A stretch of DNA of 64,000 nt from Nemertoderma westbladi (Eukaryota > Xenacoelomorpha > Nemertodermatida > Nemertodermatidae). Below, piece after piece: positions 22,901-31,854 of this stretch. The stretch spans positions 1 to 64,000 of the forward strand of contig JAUCBJ010000877.1 in assembly GCA_032718475.1 (NCBI GenBank), written 5' to 3'. Numbering within the stretch: the first letter of the stretch is position 1; every line of letters starts with the position of its first letter. Position numbers and translations under genes: made by a program. The notes beneath the pieces were generated by a model that saw nothing but the letters and a program-made list of their open reading frames with translations, was not told the DNA's origin and made no database searches.

Positions 22901-22986
22901 TCAGCTGTCTCAATGCTAGGGTAAGGTTGGTAAACACCTACAGGGTTCGCTTGATAACCGCTACTGTTAACTTTACTTGCATCCAT
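13936..22986 (-). CDS. SEC16: SEC16-like COPII vesicle coat scaffold protein, single 9-kb exon
   Basis: Sec16 organises COPII assembly at ER exit sites, binding Sec13/Sec31/Sec23. From the ATG at 22986 the protein is 3,016 residues, longer than human SEC16A (about 2,350). Residues 1-2200 are low-complexity, rich in N, S, Q, P and Y, with His/Arg-rich (about 2020) and Arg/Ser-rich (about 2040-2080) stretches. The conserved central domain runs from about 2239 (VPNIPFVARLAPNGLL, FFRDSSDCHEILGF) through the helical ACE1-like part at about 2400-2650 (GRHKEAIETAINANLWDHAL, NHLAMVLSNSQQ, FAAAQLCGVI). The C-terminal motif follows at 2863-2935 (HLPDDNDAD, YYDGRHKRWL, ARRYVDVLGSG), then a proline tail. 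I chose ATG 22986 (context GAAATGG). The frame stays open to 23202 with no ATG, so a 5' coding exon joined upstream is possible. No intron interrupts 9 kb, which is unusual. GC content rises sharply in the last kilobase. Confidence 0.9.
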   Translation of the reverse strand: MDASKVNSSGYQANPVGVYQPYPSIETADLRRRVRSGDDIDNNSQSRLTGNNIFDGYQSVHLMPPSTRLYSNSRSYNVGHGGTSYNKPEGNNGNDMFGYTATPVQGDSNRQEYHGSDQFLSGEQTDSNYNVNYSETAGVYNNSYSDIPETMTQPYEMNQVHVFQHTQQYPIDNGSTQNSGSYEANNMNETEFCDIKYDQPLPTSYESDMFSDGYIDSGMSQSQHTSNNSYGLNQLSTPDLEGSYHQYYIGKDANCSPSFNSESYREATSGSMLYDNYSSVCAPEEQQVAYNHMVRNIDRIQDQHNQSSPGPPIHSGYDANLQDAQSFASEQEPVQNAEALSDRPESVENSSHIPEYDNFETQYPLSGKFSLNEPYLSTMNVDKSHPTSDEYNPPIGADYVGNVFHPIGEEATLPQSKLPTPLQSVQFGTYQEELGAAETGQSDHRDYSTNLPYHDAYNINTNSPQILVVESEHSPDPDNLDYEANCPISQEDEAHLVQRVDNLHHPVEAGVHSLQHADWDPEFSPTYNKPQSEFLQPSDLKVNLPEAGKYLSNAPNASDYETNTSTSFPTEYKTNHINQYNKSDSVVNEASYSPTLRDNPLDHSKYDTQIPYQADYGSDQYYRTTSAEYMPNDANAEANLPSQPDNETVLQHPSEYAKQSFGDEDYGDNVLNSSLIKRPQHSPYGTMVTHQHPENIDPRDHPEDKVDQTQYQDDPVLHQQQLQATHFAPVGTQSDVSSNVYIHQKGESIEIQPPVSYGPRDQTFTAQNFDNLHPNAFESCVAKQDDANLPRLSAVNKNNVDNIKTSSIVLDQQNNSEQTSTLYESSQQQFPDHIPVPVPDNILEGVQHSAHGESFVYPIRIPPRQHTSMGIKIASSHLVPTTIYTDTDGVSPYKQYQYQSNVDDITNNEPSIVYDEVSNWQNNDNIDKSMLSVEYPENKQEFVVHQSNHQISHGDLYHNPKYSNNPTTQLLPIQSTNEETKKHNFVSENDLVSDGSNFFSPQVMTPGDHIKLQSRSLSDVIGIPNDSSFFNDYIAHPNTSSVSDPNPDLICKLPQNKNMEFPDSWSNREEGKLLARNVSNPIKSCDADSYNMENEVENGYLPPTLTSDDIVTEYEIKCTELNGPFQGDSVSKHTTGTKRFGDNEGNCANSVLIPLPSHRDPVTQSSSFYARESNSKKVEGHPLSYQGNALDNEWSGSGWDEDGTSESNTGSSSSSTSGSGESSHTSINETDSIAASEIEGNCEVQTNSPTKSDNNINVEFQPQVPVPLPISYSHSTSNSVPVTESTFIKQVPVQQQKRMHMDEDIGLPCADRILQSPEIITDSSILQDMGNYQKNHEHHLSKSLSPLGLPQTQSEITSMSNIGTLSSSSYNIESHGSRGILRLRSPGLQDNSDQIYNNSGAPREQGQQCSPADGYVGSSDIENSNRFNPSRECPPDIIARSQNDHFESGSSVAFDLGYLDSESVYSHPPDLTLPSLDTTDNGPPPLYIVKSPELNSVDMIPQSRQSLDETQRTNKAYTNTNPAENFSSQGYRDDQQNTASVSNNASSTSNIISSDFSTKQPNAGLGPIDGDLAVHNDIVGTGISHMVVRPKPSNNSIYIARDQPSSSITVPVINNPTIDPFEPELHDGAVETLASVEAIFSDVYEGISESNKRIEREIENLQNIAHHQSSPRRGRIQNLSGNSTIKSYSSIEKLNPPNNNFESRVISQEVTHAESIGPHNNDRMLSSSVPIMSDNQLVSASDTIPSTIETCNPGSQVRPNADGECQQPSQLQPLFPNTNPPTELQYNNLPEREDLEGETSDSGTPIGNLVASDGMQRETGEGESQPSGLLMISTSGPLNISVPPYFSPLSALQHQRSPLMRSNIQGQVLPVTNANGILMDNVLVSGRDHRPLRPTGMGNNSIQDDLMVRMTTEGGFRHSVTSQETTPSSTSSGARAVVDGQTQEDMDEASSAPHSHSSLDRGSADISTISDRNVEGEMSQPSRWTDGDGDANPAPNTSLPNKGAVTKMSRISHSHGNEHHRRHHRRHRHQPLSESETPNSESGLSSTVSWNNRSRRSSSSTYTSEESGAKRKHKSRKRTTHSRHSGTGADITQSETDTMCSESYTEGGDPNDEDMYHYQNRMWRMQMDLMQRYHQQYLAYCQVQGGQFPTYMPAVAPTQPYQPLPQDYQQRAPASTSHSTPFSMGVAPSDALSRPYGTEGSFIHDFSHDFPQPTTPTYQQTFQSVQHDTPLAVDQQIALVPNIPFVARLAPNGLLIRVIDNDLDFHETRSSVHVTLEVVGDMDLSAPSFHYPGPFFRDSSDCHEILGFCQDELRAISQADDIADRDGIKLLWQYVMLLIRQNGTVLTREITDLLRFDVAFIGLEDASTSATMSAVSSVTGDDQSSSRVSSRSADHSALERVRSHLSGGRHKEAIETAINANLWDHALLISSFMPSAVRDRVYSRFIANVPANDTLNTCYHSLYGKPPPALSVCDEFGHSAWRNHLAMVLSNSQQPAFLNQSLTTLADHLRTRGYFAAAQLCGVIRDSSLDQVVLGQGVYPDGSWSQLYLTELYEYAIALSNPGFSLYHIDQSYRWRYVIHLVSHDNPATALKYLEKIALNIINFPAFYPWSFIDRVYDLSDRLRWYTGYPEDSDLSWLYRLEGVRGLLPTQMASIQGLQGADSGSSSDGEHTENASKVSVLGYSIADRPDATGGETNAILGGNNIFHFKTQIENDANVVLPQTDSIEPNSYQESADSVEPTSYTDVVPPLPSRVQLSRQPSDPDSLAPESPGRISFSSDVVWTEQPRDGRASPACSSTISETTIGSRRRRRTSSRRSFSEDDLPPPNPVSRQPTPATNQVTPSRFSKVIKSVFSIVNRKGDVHLPDDNDADKLLYYDGRHKRWLRRDIPVEDQLVVEAVAPPPVVALATRVATPGGTGRLSGARRYVDVLGSGTPPTGTLPLPPPSLPPPGSASAAPVALVPPTLPPVPMVMDLSELGPPETADGPSLLFDPTSFSSGLPAVPPPPSLPPPPPARS

Positions 22987-23031
22987 TTCATTAGTTGCTA
23001 TATAAACTGCTGCACGTTCTAAAGGCAGCAA

Positions 23032-23202
23032 AATGCTCGATCCAATGCTATGCTTTACATAATTCCAAATACCGGTACCAGTACTAACAATTTTATGAAC
23101 TCGGTATATCTTCGGATCATTGGAGTCAGTAGAATGAGAGTGCTTCCCTTCCAGATTGCTTATATATCTGTTATTATACCAAAGGTTAAGAAGAACTAAA
23201 CA
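23032..23202 (-). other. Open extension of the SEC16 frame upstream of the chosen ATG
   Basis: Going upstream (higher coordinates) the SEC16 frame has no stop until TGA at 23203-23205. It encodes segments such as IVSTGTGIWNYVKHSIG just before the first Met. A plausible acceptor (pyrimidine-rich tract ending ATAACAG, near 23172) would make this the 5' part of a spliced exon whose first exon lies further right. If instead transcription starts locally, it is 5' UTR. I cannot decide between these. Confidence 0.4.
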
Positions 23203-23205
23203 TCA

Positions 23206-25409
23206 GACACAAATACATTGAAGGCAATATTTAACAGTATATCACCAGAACACCCAGCGCCAGCATAATCTAACATAAATGAACAAAACAATTTAAAGAA
23301 TAGGTAAACAGCATAACACTGGTCCGACCTACACGATGAGAGGCCTGGATGCATAGGCTAATTTGGTAATAGTAAGTTATGATATGACCAAGAAGTGATA
23401 CAAGACTGTGGGGTGGGGTGGCTCGTGGCTGGGCTAGTACAAAAAAAGTTTATTTGTATTTCAACTTGTTTTACTCATCAAGATCAAATATCATCAAATT
23501 GGTTGAAACTTCGGTAGATACCAATAATTTGAATGGGTATAACATAAACCAGTACCACAGGCACATGGATGACCAGATCTAACCCTTGCAATTAATTGTC
23601 TGATTGTATAGTGATATTTGTGATGATCAACTTCTAGTATGCCTACTGGTTCGGTAGTACTCCTACCTACGGCATTGATATTATGCTCTTTCTGTCTTTA
23701 GAACCACAATCACCAATTTAGTTGGTGTAGGTAGGCTATAGGTAGACACTTCAAAATAAGTTCTTGAAATATTGGAGAATATGTGAAGTGCAGCACAAGT
23801 CATCATTGAGAACGTTAACGTCCACAGAGCCTTGATGCGAAATTGACAAATACACTAAAAATGATACTTCTAATTATCTCCAAGGCATTACGAATAGACA
23901 CAACACTGTCAGACTGTAATGATCGAATTAGTGGAAGTAGACACTCGCAGTTATGTATCGATTCGTAATGCCTCGAGAAGATAATTAGAAGTACCGGTAT
24001 ACTTTTTAGTGTATTTGTCAACATCACACAGTCACATCCACACAGCCAGGGCCAAGGCGCTAATAAATAAGCGAATGTCTGAATGTTGAGTTGACTTGTG
24101 CCAGACTTCACATTTTCTGCAATAGCCTATCTCAAGAGTCAAGAACTATACCTTCTACACTTGTTTTGAAGGGTTACAGGTCAAAACAAACCTCGGTTAA
24201 AACGTACCCTATCAATAACACAGTAACATACCGTCGTATGGGGTGAAGTGAAACAAAATCGTTGGTTTTTTTAAATTTTCTCTAATACATAATACTCCAT
24301 ATGGCCGATTTTGAGATGTTCAGCATCAGCAGGGCATATTACTTATCTGTTATTTCTATAGAAAAAGACAAATCAAGTGGAACAGGGATGAAATGCACCA
24401 AGTTTAGCAATAATTCTACATATTTTCCACTTACTACAGGTTATGGGGTGGCGTAGAACAAAAATAATATTAAAAAAAAAAACTCAAATTAAAAAAAAAT
24501 TACAAAAATATAAATTTGGACAATTTAACTTCAATATTTCATATTGCTGGCCAGCAGGCCATGTCTATAGTAAACACTAACTATTGACACTGTTAAAATG
24601 ATAACCATACCGGGCCAACTGGTTGTAAACATGTATATTGCATATGGGGCATTATTGCATAGAGTAAATGACATTGCAAAATTCACTAAAAGTAAAGGTA
24701 ACAAAAGTAAAAGCATATAAATAGCATTAATAAATATATATAGAACTCCTGCTCTATCTCCTGATATGTTTTCCTAACCAACTTGGCTCGCACAGCCCTC
24801 TCAACATCTTGATCATGGTAATTACGAAAAGTCTTGGTACCAGGCAGCCAGGTATGTGCTTGTAAAATCTGACTATGCTTGGATGGAATAGGCTACAATT
24901 CAAAGATATATACCAGATACCTGCAGTTAATGAGTCTTGTTGTTTATATAAGTGCCAAATTATCAAATATAGCACAATTAGAACAGAAGCCTACTCTAGT
25001 CTTGAACCAAAGCAAACCTACGTGGCAAACCAAGGCATTCATGCTACCGGTACACTAGGCTGAAAATGAAGTGCAAAAATCGCAACGCGTTGTGTGCGTA
25101 TTTGAAATAGTGCGCGGTAAAAGCATGCGGAATTGAAATAAAAGTGCGCGAAATTATGTGAAAGACAACAAAAGTGCGCAGTAATATGTGCAAAATATCA
25201 AATGTCATAAAGTGCGCGGACAGGCAGATGAGGTGTAAAAAAGTTTTTCATGCATGCAAAGTTAGAAAAATAATTCGTCACAAAAAAATGTGGTTGTTAA
25301 AATGTGGTGTGCGCGTTTTTTTTCGGTGCATGCGCGCGCATGCACGGTATATTGTCCAATATTGTGCGGGTGAAAAATTGTGCGCAGGCATTGTGTGCGG
25401 TTCAGTGGT
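23206..25409. other. Intergenic interval upstream of SEC16, mostly repeats, no gene
   Basis: It should hold the SEC16 promoter and 5' UTR. I see a hairpin MITE at 23843-24021, a GGGGTGAAGTGAAAC motif near 24243 also found at 44770 (minus), and a GTGCGC-repeat patch at 25070-25400. No credible ORF. Confidence 0.5.
23843..24021. mobile_element. Hairpin-type MITE (about 55-bp inverted arms)
   Basis: The left arm 23843-23895 starts TTGACAAATACACTAAAAA and ends GGCATTACGAAT. The right arm 23961-24021 is its inverted complement with a small ACCGGTA-containing insertion. The loop is about 65 bp. ORFs across it are by-products of the palindrome. Confidence 0.75.
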
Positions 25410-25974
25410 CAGTAGGGAACATACCCTTAAATAAGCTCCAAAAGCGGGTTCTTATTTAAGGAAAATGGCTCTTATTTAGGGGTTTTTGGGCCTTTTTTGG
25501 ATATTTTTTCGACATAATATGCAAGAACTTGTTTCAGGTAAAAAATACCGCATAATTTTATTTCACAATAAAAAAGTTGGTTCTTTCTTGAACATAATGC
25601 AAAAAACCAGAAAACATTTCACCGTCTGGTTTTTTTCTACAAGCGTTTTAAAATTGCATCAAAAATACGACCAGTTCCTAAATAAGAGGGATTTTTTAAA
25701 TTTACCTTATTTAAGACATCGAAATTGTCCTTAAAAAGTCCTTAAATAAGAACTTTTTGACATGGGTTTCTGATTTAGGTACCGGTACCGGTATACAATT
25801 GCATTCCAAAATCTGCATACTCCTTAAATAAATTAAATATTTCTCATTTCTCACAGAGAGTAGAAGCTAGAAGCAGTTCCGCGACAATAATAATATTGCT
25901 CCTCAAAAGAGGGACCTTACTGCATCAGGGATGCGTTTTTCAACAGAGCCCCGTCAGCTGAAACAGCCAGTGCC

Positions 25975-26469
25975 CCGTCTGCTAATTAGGCCATGTACGC
26001 CGAACGCGTTCGGCGCACAATTTTTTCCAGAATTTGGAGCAGGTGCAGAAAATTGAGAGCGCAGCGCCGCGCAGGCGCAGAAAATTCAGACAGTCAGAGC
26101 AGCAGAGCGCGGCGCCGCACGGCGCAGTCACTACCCTGTCACTGACAGGGTAATGCTGTGATGTCAATAATACAGTAATATAATAAAGCGTCCTACTTGG
26201 TGTGCTTAGGGCTTAGGCCAGTAGAGTAGGCAGGCGGGTAGGTGGTATGGTACAGTACCGGTACTACAGAGGTAGGAGGGGTAGGAGATTTCGCGCAGTA
26301 TTTCTGCTGTGCGCGCCTATCTCGCGCAGAATTTCTGCTGCGCGTGCCAATCTCGCGCAGTTTTTCTGCTGCGCATGCGGATTTTGCACTGTTTTCGACT
26401 GCGCAGGCGCACATTTTTTTCTGCGCCGCGTCGCGTTCGGCGCACAAAAAAGTCACTTAGCATACGGGG
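25975..26469. mobile_element. About 0.5-kb MITE inside P copy 1
   Basis: Copy 2 of P reads straight through CAGCCAGTGCCGCT, while copy 1 has CCAGTGCC on both sides of an extra segment (25967-25974 and 26470-26477). The insert's ends mirror each other as CCCCGTCTGCTAA / CCCCGTATGCTAA, if two of the C's are given to the element rather than to the TSD. The TSD is therefore 6 bp (CCAGTG) or 8 bp. The interior is rich in GCGCAG and TGCGC motifs and non-coding. Confidence 0.75.
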
Positions 26470-26762
26470 CCAGTGCCGCTGGTCGATGGGGTTGACTTGT
26501 TGACGAGAGGCTATTATGAGGCGCAATGGGATACGCATTGCGTATCTCCGTCTGTCAACCAATACTGGCCTCATTTCTCATATATTAAATTAAATAAAAT
26601 ATCCTTATATAATGTCTCTTATAACCTCGTCTCCCAGCCCCGTCCTCCTTCTGCCCTTATCTGCTTGACAGTTATGACCTACTACCTGCCTAACCTTGAC
26701 AGGACATTGCAAGATGCAGAAATAAGGGAGCTTCTGATCTTAATTGGATAGGTGTAAAAATG

Positions 26763-27589
26763 CACAACGAGCAACAATGACCAACAATACAGCAATAAGC
26801 AACAACGAGCAACAAATGAACAATGAGTAACAAAACAACGAGTAACAACGAGCAACAATTAGCAACGAGTAACATTGAGCAATAATAAAGTACAACAACG
26901 AGCAATAATGAGGAACAACGACTAAACGAGCAACAATGAGCAACAACGAGTAACAATGAGCAACTACGACTACTACAAGTAACATTGAGCAACAATGAGA
27001 AACAATGAGTAACAATGACCAAAAATGAGCAATAATAAAGTACAACAACGAGCAACAATGAGCAACAGCGAGAAACAAAGAACAACAATGAGCAATAATG
27101 AGGAACAACGACTGAACGAGCAACAATGAGCAACAACGAGTAACATTGAGCAACAACGAGTAATAAGTAATAATGAGCAACAACGAGTAACATTGAGAAA
27201 CACCGAGCAACAATGAGTAATAATAAAGTACAACAACGAGCAACAATGAGCAACAACGAGAAACAGCGAGCAACAATGAGGAACAACGACTGAACAAGCA
27301 ATAATAAAGTACAACAACGAGCAACATTGAGAAACAACGAGCAATAATAAAGTACAATAACGAGAAACAACGACCATTAATTAGGACATGAGGAACAACG
27401 AGTAACAATGAGCAACAATGACAATGAGAAACATTGAGCAATAATAAAGTATAACAACGAGTAACACTGAGCAACAACGAGCAACAATGAGAAACACTGA
27501 GCAACAATGAGCAATAATAAAGAACAACAACAAGCAACAATGAGCAACAACGAGAAACAACAATCAATAATGAGCAACAACGACTGAAC
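26763..27589. repeat. 9-bp satellite (AACAACGAG/AACAATGAG), first half of copy 1 array
   Basis: Repeats of GAGCAACAA[C/T] and variants (GAGTAACATT, GAGCAATAATAAAGTAC). The array continues at 37279, beyond the inserted Mutator-like element. Because the unit is 9 bp, several minus-strand frames stay open and encode Cys/Leu/Val/Ser-rich strings; these are not proteins. Confidence 0.9.
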
Positions 27590-27757
27590 ACATGAGAGTA
27601 AAAACCCAAGCGATCATTTTGTGAACATCCAATGATATTGCCTGTTTTATAAATGCTTTAAGTTGTTATGGGATGTTCTGTTTGATTGGTTGTTGTGTGA
27701 TTTACTTGCTAATCTTGGCCAGTATTAAAAGCACTAAATTAACAAGCGATCAATGCA
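27590..27757. repeat. Left TIR of the Mutator-like element
   Basis: Inverted match of 37110-37278, for example TTGATTGGTTGTTGTGTGAT against a one-base variant in the right copy. Homology fades past AAGCGATCA. Confidence 0.85.
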
Positions 27758-28399
27758 ACTTAGTAGTTTACATTTAAATATTAGCTAGCAGTATGCCGGT
27801 AGCTCTACGTCATGTACTCTCAGACTCAAACACACTTACCTATGACGCTATGAGTGATTGTTTGCAGTGACTGACGTAATAATGAAAGAATGCAGAAATG
27901 TACTTAAGAATCGCAATAATTTTTATTGTCCATTTTTATCCTTTTTTTGTCAATTTTTTTTGATTTTTTATGTCATCCAAAAGTCTAATGTTAGGTTCCA
28001 TGCTACCGGTTTCTCTACTGCTGTTCTCTCAGGCTATCAGCTGATCAGTACCGGTTAGTTATATATATATAGCACTATTTTGCTGTATTGTACAGTCGGG
28101 CACTTTGTCAATATTGACATGTTGTCAATATTGACATGTTCCATGTCAAAATTGACATGATGTCAATATTGACATGTTTTGATCATAAATTTTTTAAATA
28201 TTGTGATTTGAAAAGTAAAAAATGTTTTTTTGTAAAGAGAATATCTATTTTAATTAAAATATTGTTGAATCCAACCAATGTATATTGTTGTTTGTAATAA
28301 TTTTAATGATATGTTTTATTGCATGTCAATATTGACATTTAATGTCAATATTGACATGAACGCTGGGTTCTTATATTCATGTCACCCCCACCAAATCTA

Positions 28400-30760
28400 T
28401 TTAGAGGCCTTCAAGTAGCATCACAAATACTGAAACGAGCTGTCAAAACGCTTTAGTTTGAGGCATTCTTGCTGCATTATAAATACTGAAAGTAGCTTTT
28501 GAAACTATTCAGGCCTTCGCGCAGCATGTTAAATACTGAAAAAGACCTACTAAAACTGTTCAGAGTCCTTTGTGCAGCATGATAAATGCTGAAAACTGCA
28601 GTTGAAATTGTTCAGAGGGTTTCATGTATCATGAGAAAAACTGAAAAGAACTGATAAAACTGCCCAGGGCACAGGCAGACAGGGGCCTTCGCACAGTTTG
28701 AAAAATACATAAAAGATCTCTCAAAGCTGCTCAGAGACCTTAGTGCAGCATGATAAACGCTGAAAAGAGATGTTGAAACTATTCAGAGCTTTTTGCAGCA
28801 TGATAAATGCTGAAAAGAGCTGTTGAAACTGTTCAGAGGTTTTCGAGCAGCTTGAGAAGGACTGAAAATAAGTTTTGAAACTTTCAGGCCTTCGCACAGA
28901 ATGTGAAATACTGAAAAGAGTTGATAAAACTGTTCAGAGTTCTTCATGCAGCATGATAAATGCTGAAAATAACAGTTGAAATTGTTCAGATGGCTTCGTG
29001 CAACATGAAAAATGCTGAAAATTGCTGTTGAAAGTTATAAAACTGTTCAAAGTCCTTCATGCTGTCATGCAGCATTATAAATGCTGAAAATAACATTTGA
29101 AGTTGTTCAAAGTCCTTTATGCTGTCATGCAGCATTATAAATGCTGAAAATAACATTTGAAGTTGTTCAAAGTCCTTCATGCTGTCATGCAGCATTATAA
29201 ATGCTGAAAATAACATTTGAAGTTGTTCAAAGTCCTTTATGCTGTCATGCAGCATTATAAATGCTGAAAATAACATTTGAAGTTGTTCAGAGTGCTTTGT
29301 GCAATATGAGAATACCAAAAATAGCTGTTGAAACTGTTGAGAGGCCTTCGTGCAGCATGATAAATGCTGAAAAGGGCTGCCTGTCTGTTGAAACTACTAA
29401 AAGCTGAAAAGGCCTTCATGCAGCATGAGAAATACTGAAAAGAGCTGATACAACTGTTCAGAGTCCTTCATGCAGCATGATAAATGCTGAAAAGGGCTGT
29501 TTAAACTGGTAAAAGGCCTTCATGCAGCATGAGAAATACTGAAAAGAGCTGATAAAACTGTTCAGAGTCCTTCGTGCATCATGATAAATGCTGAAAAGGG
29601 CTGTTAAAACTGCTAAAAGGCCTTCATGCAGCATGAGAAATACTGAAAAGAGGTGATAAAACTGTTCAGAGTCCTTCATGCAGCATGATAAATGCTGAAA
29701 ATAACATTTGAAGTTGTTCAGTTCATCAGTTCAGAGGGCTTTGTGCAATATGAGAATGCCGAAAATCAGAAAATAGCTGTTCAGATGCCTTCGTGCAGCA
29801 TGATAAATGCTGAAAAGAGCTGTTGAAACTGCTAAAAGGTCTTCATGTAGCATGAGAAATACTGAAAAGAGCTGATAAAACTGTTCAGAGTCCTTCATGC
29901 AGCATGATAAATGCTGAAAATAACATTCGAAGTTGTTCAGAGGGCTTTGTGCAATATGAGAATGCCGAAAATAGCTGTTGAAACTGTTCAGATGCCTTCG
30001 TGCAGCATGATAAATGCTGAAAATGGCTGTTGAAACTGCTAAAAGGCCTTCATGCAGCATGATAAATACTGAAATGAGCTGATAATTGTTCAGAGTCCTC
30101 AAGGCAGCATGATAAATGTTGAAAATAACATTTGAAGTTGTTCAGAGGGCTTTGTGCAATATGAGAATGCCGAAAATAGCTGTTGGAACTGTTCAGAGGC
30201 CTTAGTGCAGCATGAGAAATGCTGAAAAGAGCTGTTGAAACTGTTAAAAGCCCTCATGCAGCATGAGAAATACTCAGAAGAGCTTATAAAACTGTTCAGA
30301 ATCATTCATGCAGCATGATAAATGCTGAAAAGAACAGTTGAAATTGTTCAGAGGGCTTCGTGCAACATGAGAAATGTTGAAAATAGCTGTTAGAACTGTT
30401 CAGAGACCTTCATGAGTTTATCCAGCATGAGAAAGGCTGAAAAGAGCTGTTGAAACTGTTAAAAGGAATTCGTAAAGCAAGATAAACAGATAAATGCTGA
30501 AATAAGCTGTTTAAATTGTTCAGAGGCCTTTGTGCAGCTTGATAAATACTGAAATAGCTGTGAAATTGTCCAGGCCTTTGCGCAGCATGTGAAATGCTTT
30601 AAAACTGTAAAAGGTTTTGAAACTGTTCTGAATTTCTGTTCTGAAAACACGAATCGTTGAAACAATTCAGAGGCCTTCGTGCAGCATGGGAAATGCTGAA
30701 AAGGACTGTTGAAACGGTTTATAAGGTCTGAACTGAAGGTATACAGACAGATACTGAAAC
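28400..30760. repeat. About 57-60-bp minisatellite filling family Q
   Basis: Units resemble TTCAGAGTCCTTCATGCAGC then ATGATAAATGCTGAAAA. At 29040-29285 four copies are exactly 60 bp and nearly identical; elsewhere units diverge and alternate (GTTCAGAGGGCTTTGTGCAA types), suggesting a higher-order pattern. Minus-strand ORFs here repeat the same peptide and are artefacts. Confidence 0.9.
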
Positions 30761-30988
30761 CAAATGCCAAATAATATAAATGATCAGACCACCCTGTAGA
30801 CATACAGTAGCTGTTAACTTGCCAAGCCAATCGCCAATACTGATAAACAACAACACTCAGACATTGGGAGGTATGAGAGATGGTTGGATAGAGGAGAACT
30901 ACTATTATTTATTTATTACTTCTTTATTTATTTCTGCTAGTCAACACAAGTCGGACCTGCTTGTCTTAAGGAACATAGATAGGGAAGT

Positions 30989-31256
30989 GGGGGGGGGGGG
31001 GGGGGGGGGTAGGTACTGGACGCAACAAAAATTCATCCCTCTCCAGGGGAAATTGGATGCAAAGAACAGATGATTACTCTCAAAAATAAAACTGTAGTAA
31101 CCTGTTCTATTGTGTTTAGTTTATTTTTTGGTTAAAATAACATGCAGACATGCCGCTGTAACCTGCTCCTTTCCCTAAATTGAGAATTTAACAATGAGAT
31201 GGGATATTAATTCGCCAAGGCGGGTTTTGCCTCCAATTCCCCCCCCCCCCCCCCCC
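30989..31256. repeat. G21 and C18 homopolymers bracketing a dispersed repeat
   Basis: A G run at 30989-31009 and a C run at 31239-31256. Between them lies sequence containing GTTTATTTTTTGGTTAAAAT and TAACCTGCTCCTTTCCC, related to the core of 10561-10774 and to the 68-bp array. A related piece ending in a C run occurs at 36950-37059. Confidence 0.7.
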
Positions 31257-31854
31257 TGTCTCAAGGCAGCAGGATCAGAGATGCTAAATTTATTGTTACC
31301 AAATTATTAAAAGCTGTTACACAGTATGTTAAGTGGATAAGACTGTAAGTGTAAGATATATAAAAACATTATGCCTACACATAATCCAGTAATCTGTCGT
31401 CAGGTATAAATTATAGTTATAGTCTGATAACTGATAGTATACCTAGCTGCCTAGTCTATAGGGTGGCGGTGGCGTGGCCCAACTGCCCAACCCCACACTT
31501 CTGTTCTCATCATTACATGTCAATTTTGACATGTATGTCAATTTTAACATGAGAAAAACTTTAAGTATTTATATTAACTAAACGGCACGGTGAAAAAAAT
31601 TTCCGCACGGTCAAAAGTTTCTAATTTACTTATAATTTCGATATTTATATTTAAAAAACACGTCTGGAAATATTTGAACACGTCAGGTGAAAAAATGTCA
31701 ATATTGACATGTCCATGTCAATTTTGACATGCCCCATCCTGGAGAAATTAGCTCTACATGTCAATATTGACACATGTCAATATTGACAAAGTGCCCGACT
31801 GTTGTATGTACAGATGTAGGTATAAAGCAGGTATTTCTGTATTTTAGTACCGGT

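Larger units (their letters stand above)
25410..27589 (+). mobile_element. Family P TIR element, copy 1, left half
   Basis: It starts with the P terminus CAGTAGGGAACATACCCTTA and matches copy 2 (32275-33050) through the whole left terminal region and up to the 9-bp satellite. Two later insertions interrupt it: a small MITE at 25975-26469, and the Mutator-like element that splits its satellite at 27589/37279. The right half resumes at 37279 and matches copy 2 until about 39030, where homology stops. The right TIR (GTTCCCTACTG) is not in the window except in copy 2, so copy 1 is truncated or interrupted again. Confidence 0.8.
28093..31801. mobile_element. Family Q TIR element (3.7 kb) with TGTCAATATTGACA borders
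   Basis: Both ends carry CAGTCGGGCACTTTGTCAAT in inverted orientation. TTGTA lies directly outside each end (28088-28092 and 31802-31806), a 5-bp TSD. Both subterminal regions contain clusters of the palindrome TGTCAATATTGACA and variants (28108-28177, 28324-28359, 31518-31550, 31697-31785). The interior is a long degenerate minisatellite (28400-30760) plus a G-run/C-run segment. There is no transposase, so it is non-autonomous. A third border fragment is at 45436-45552. Confidence 0.85.

Noticed and set aside
26690-27609. Long minus-strand ORFs (up to 289 codons) rich in Cys, Leu, Ser and Val; also 32943-34182 and 37273-37734
   Set aside because: They are translations of the 9-bp AACAACGAG satellite; several frames are open at once and the peptides are simple repeats.
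28986-30305. Minus-strand ORFs with a repeated SAFIMLHDS-type peptide
   Set aside because: They lie in the family Q minisatellite; frames break constantly and the repeats explain them.
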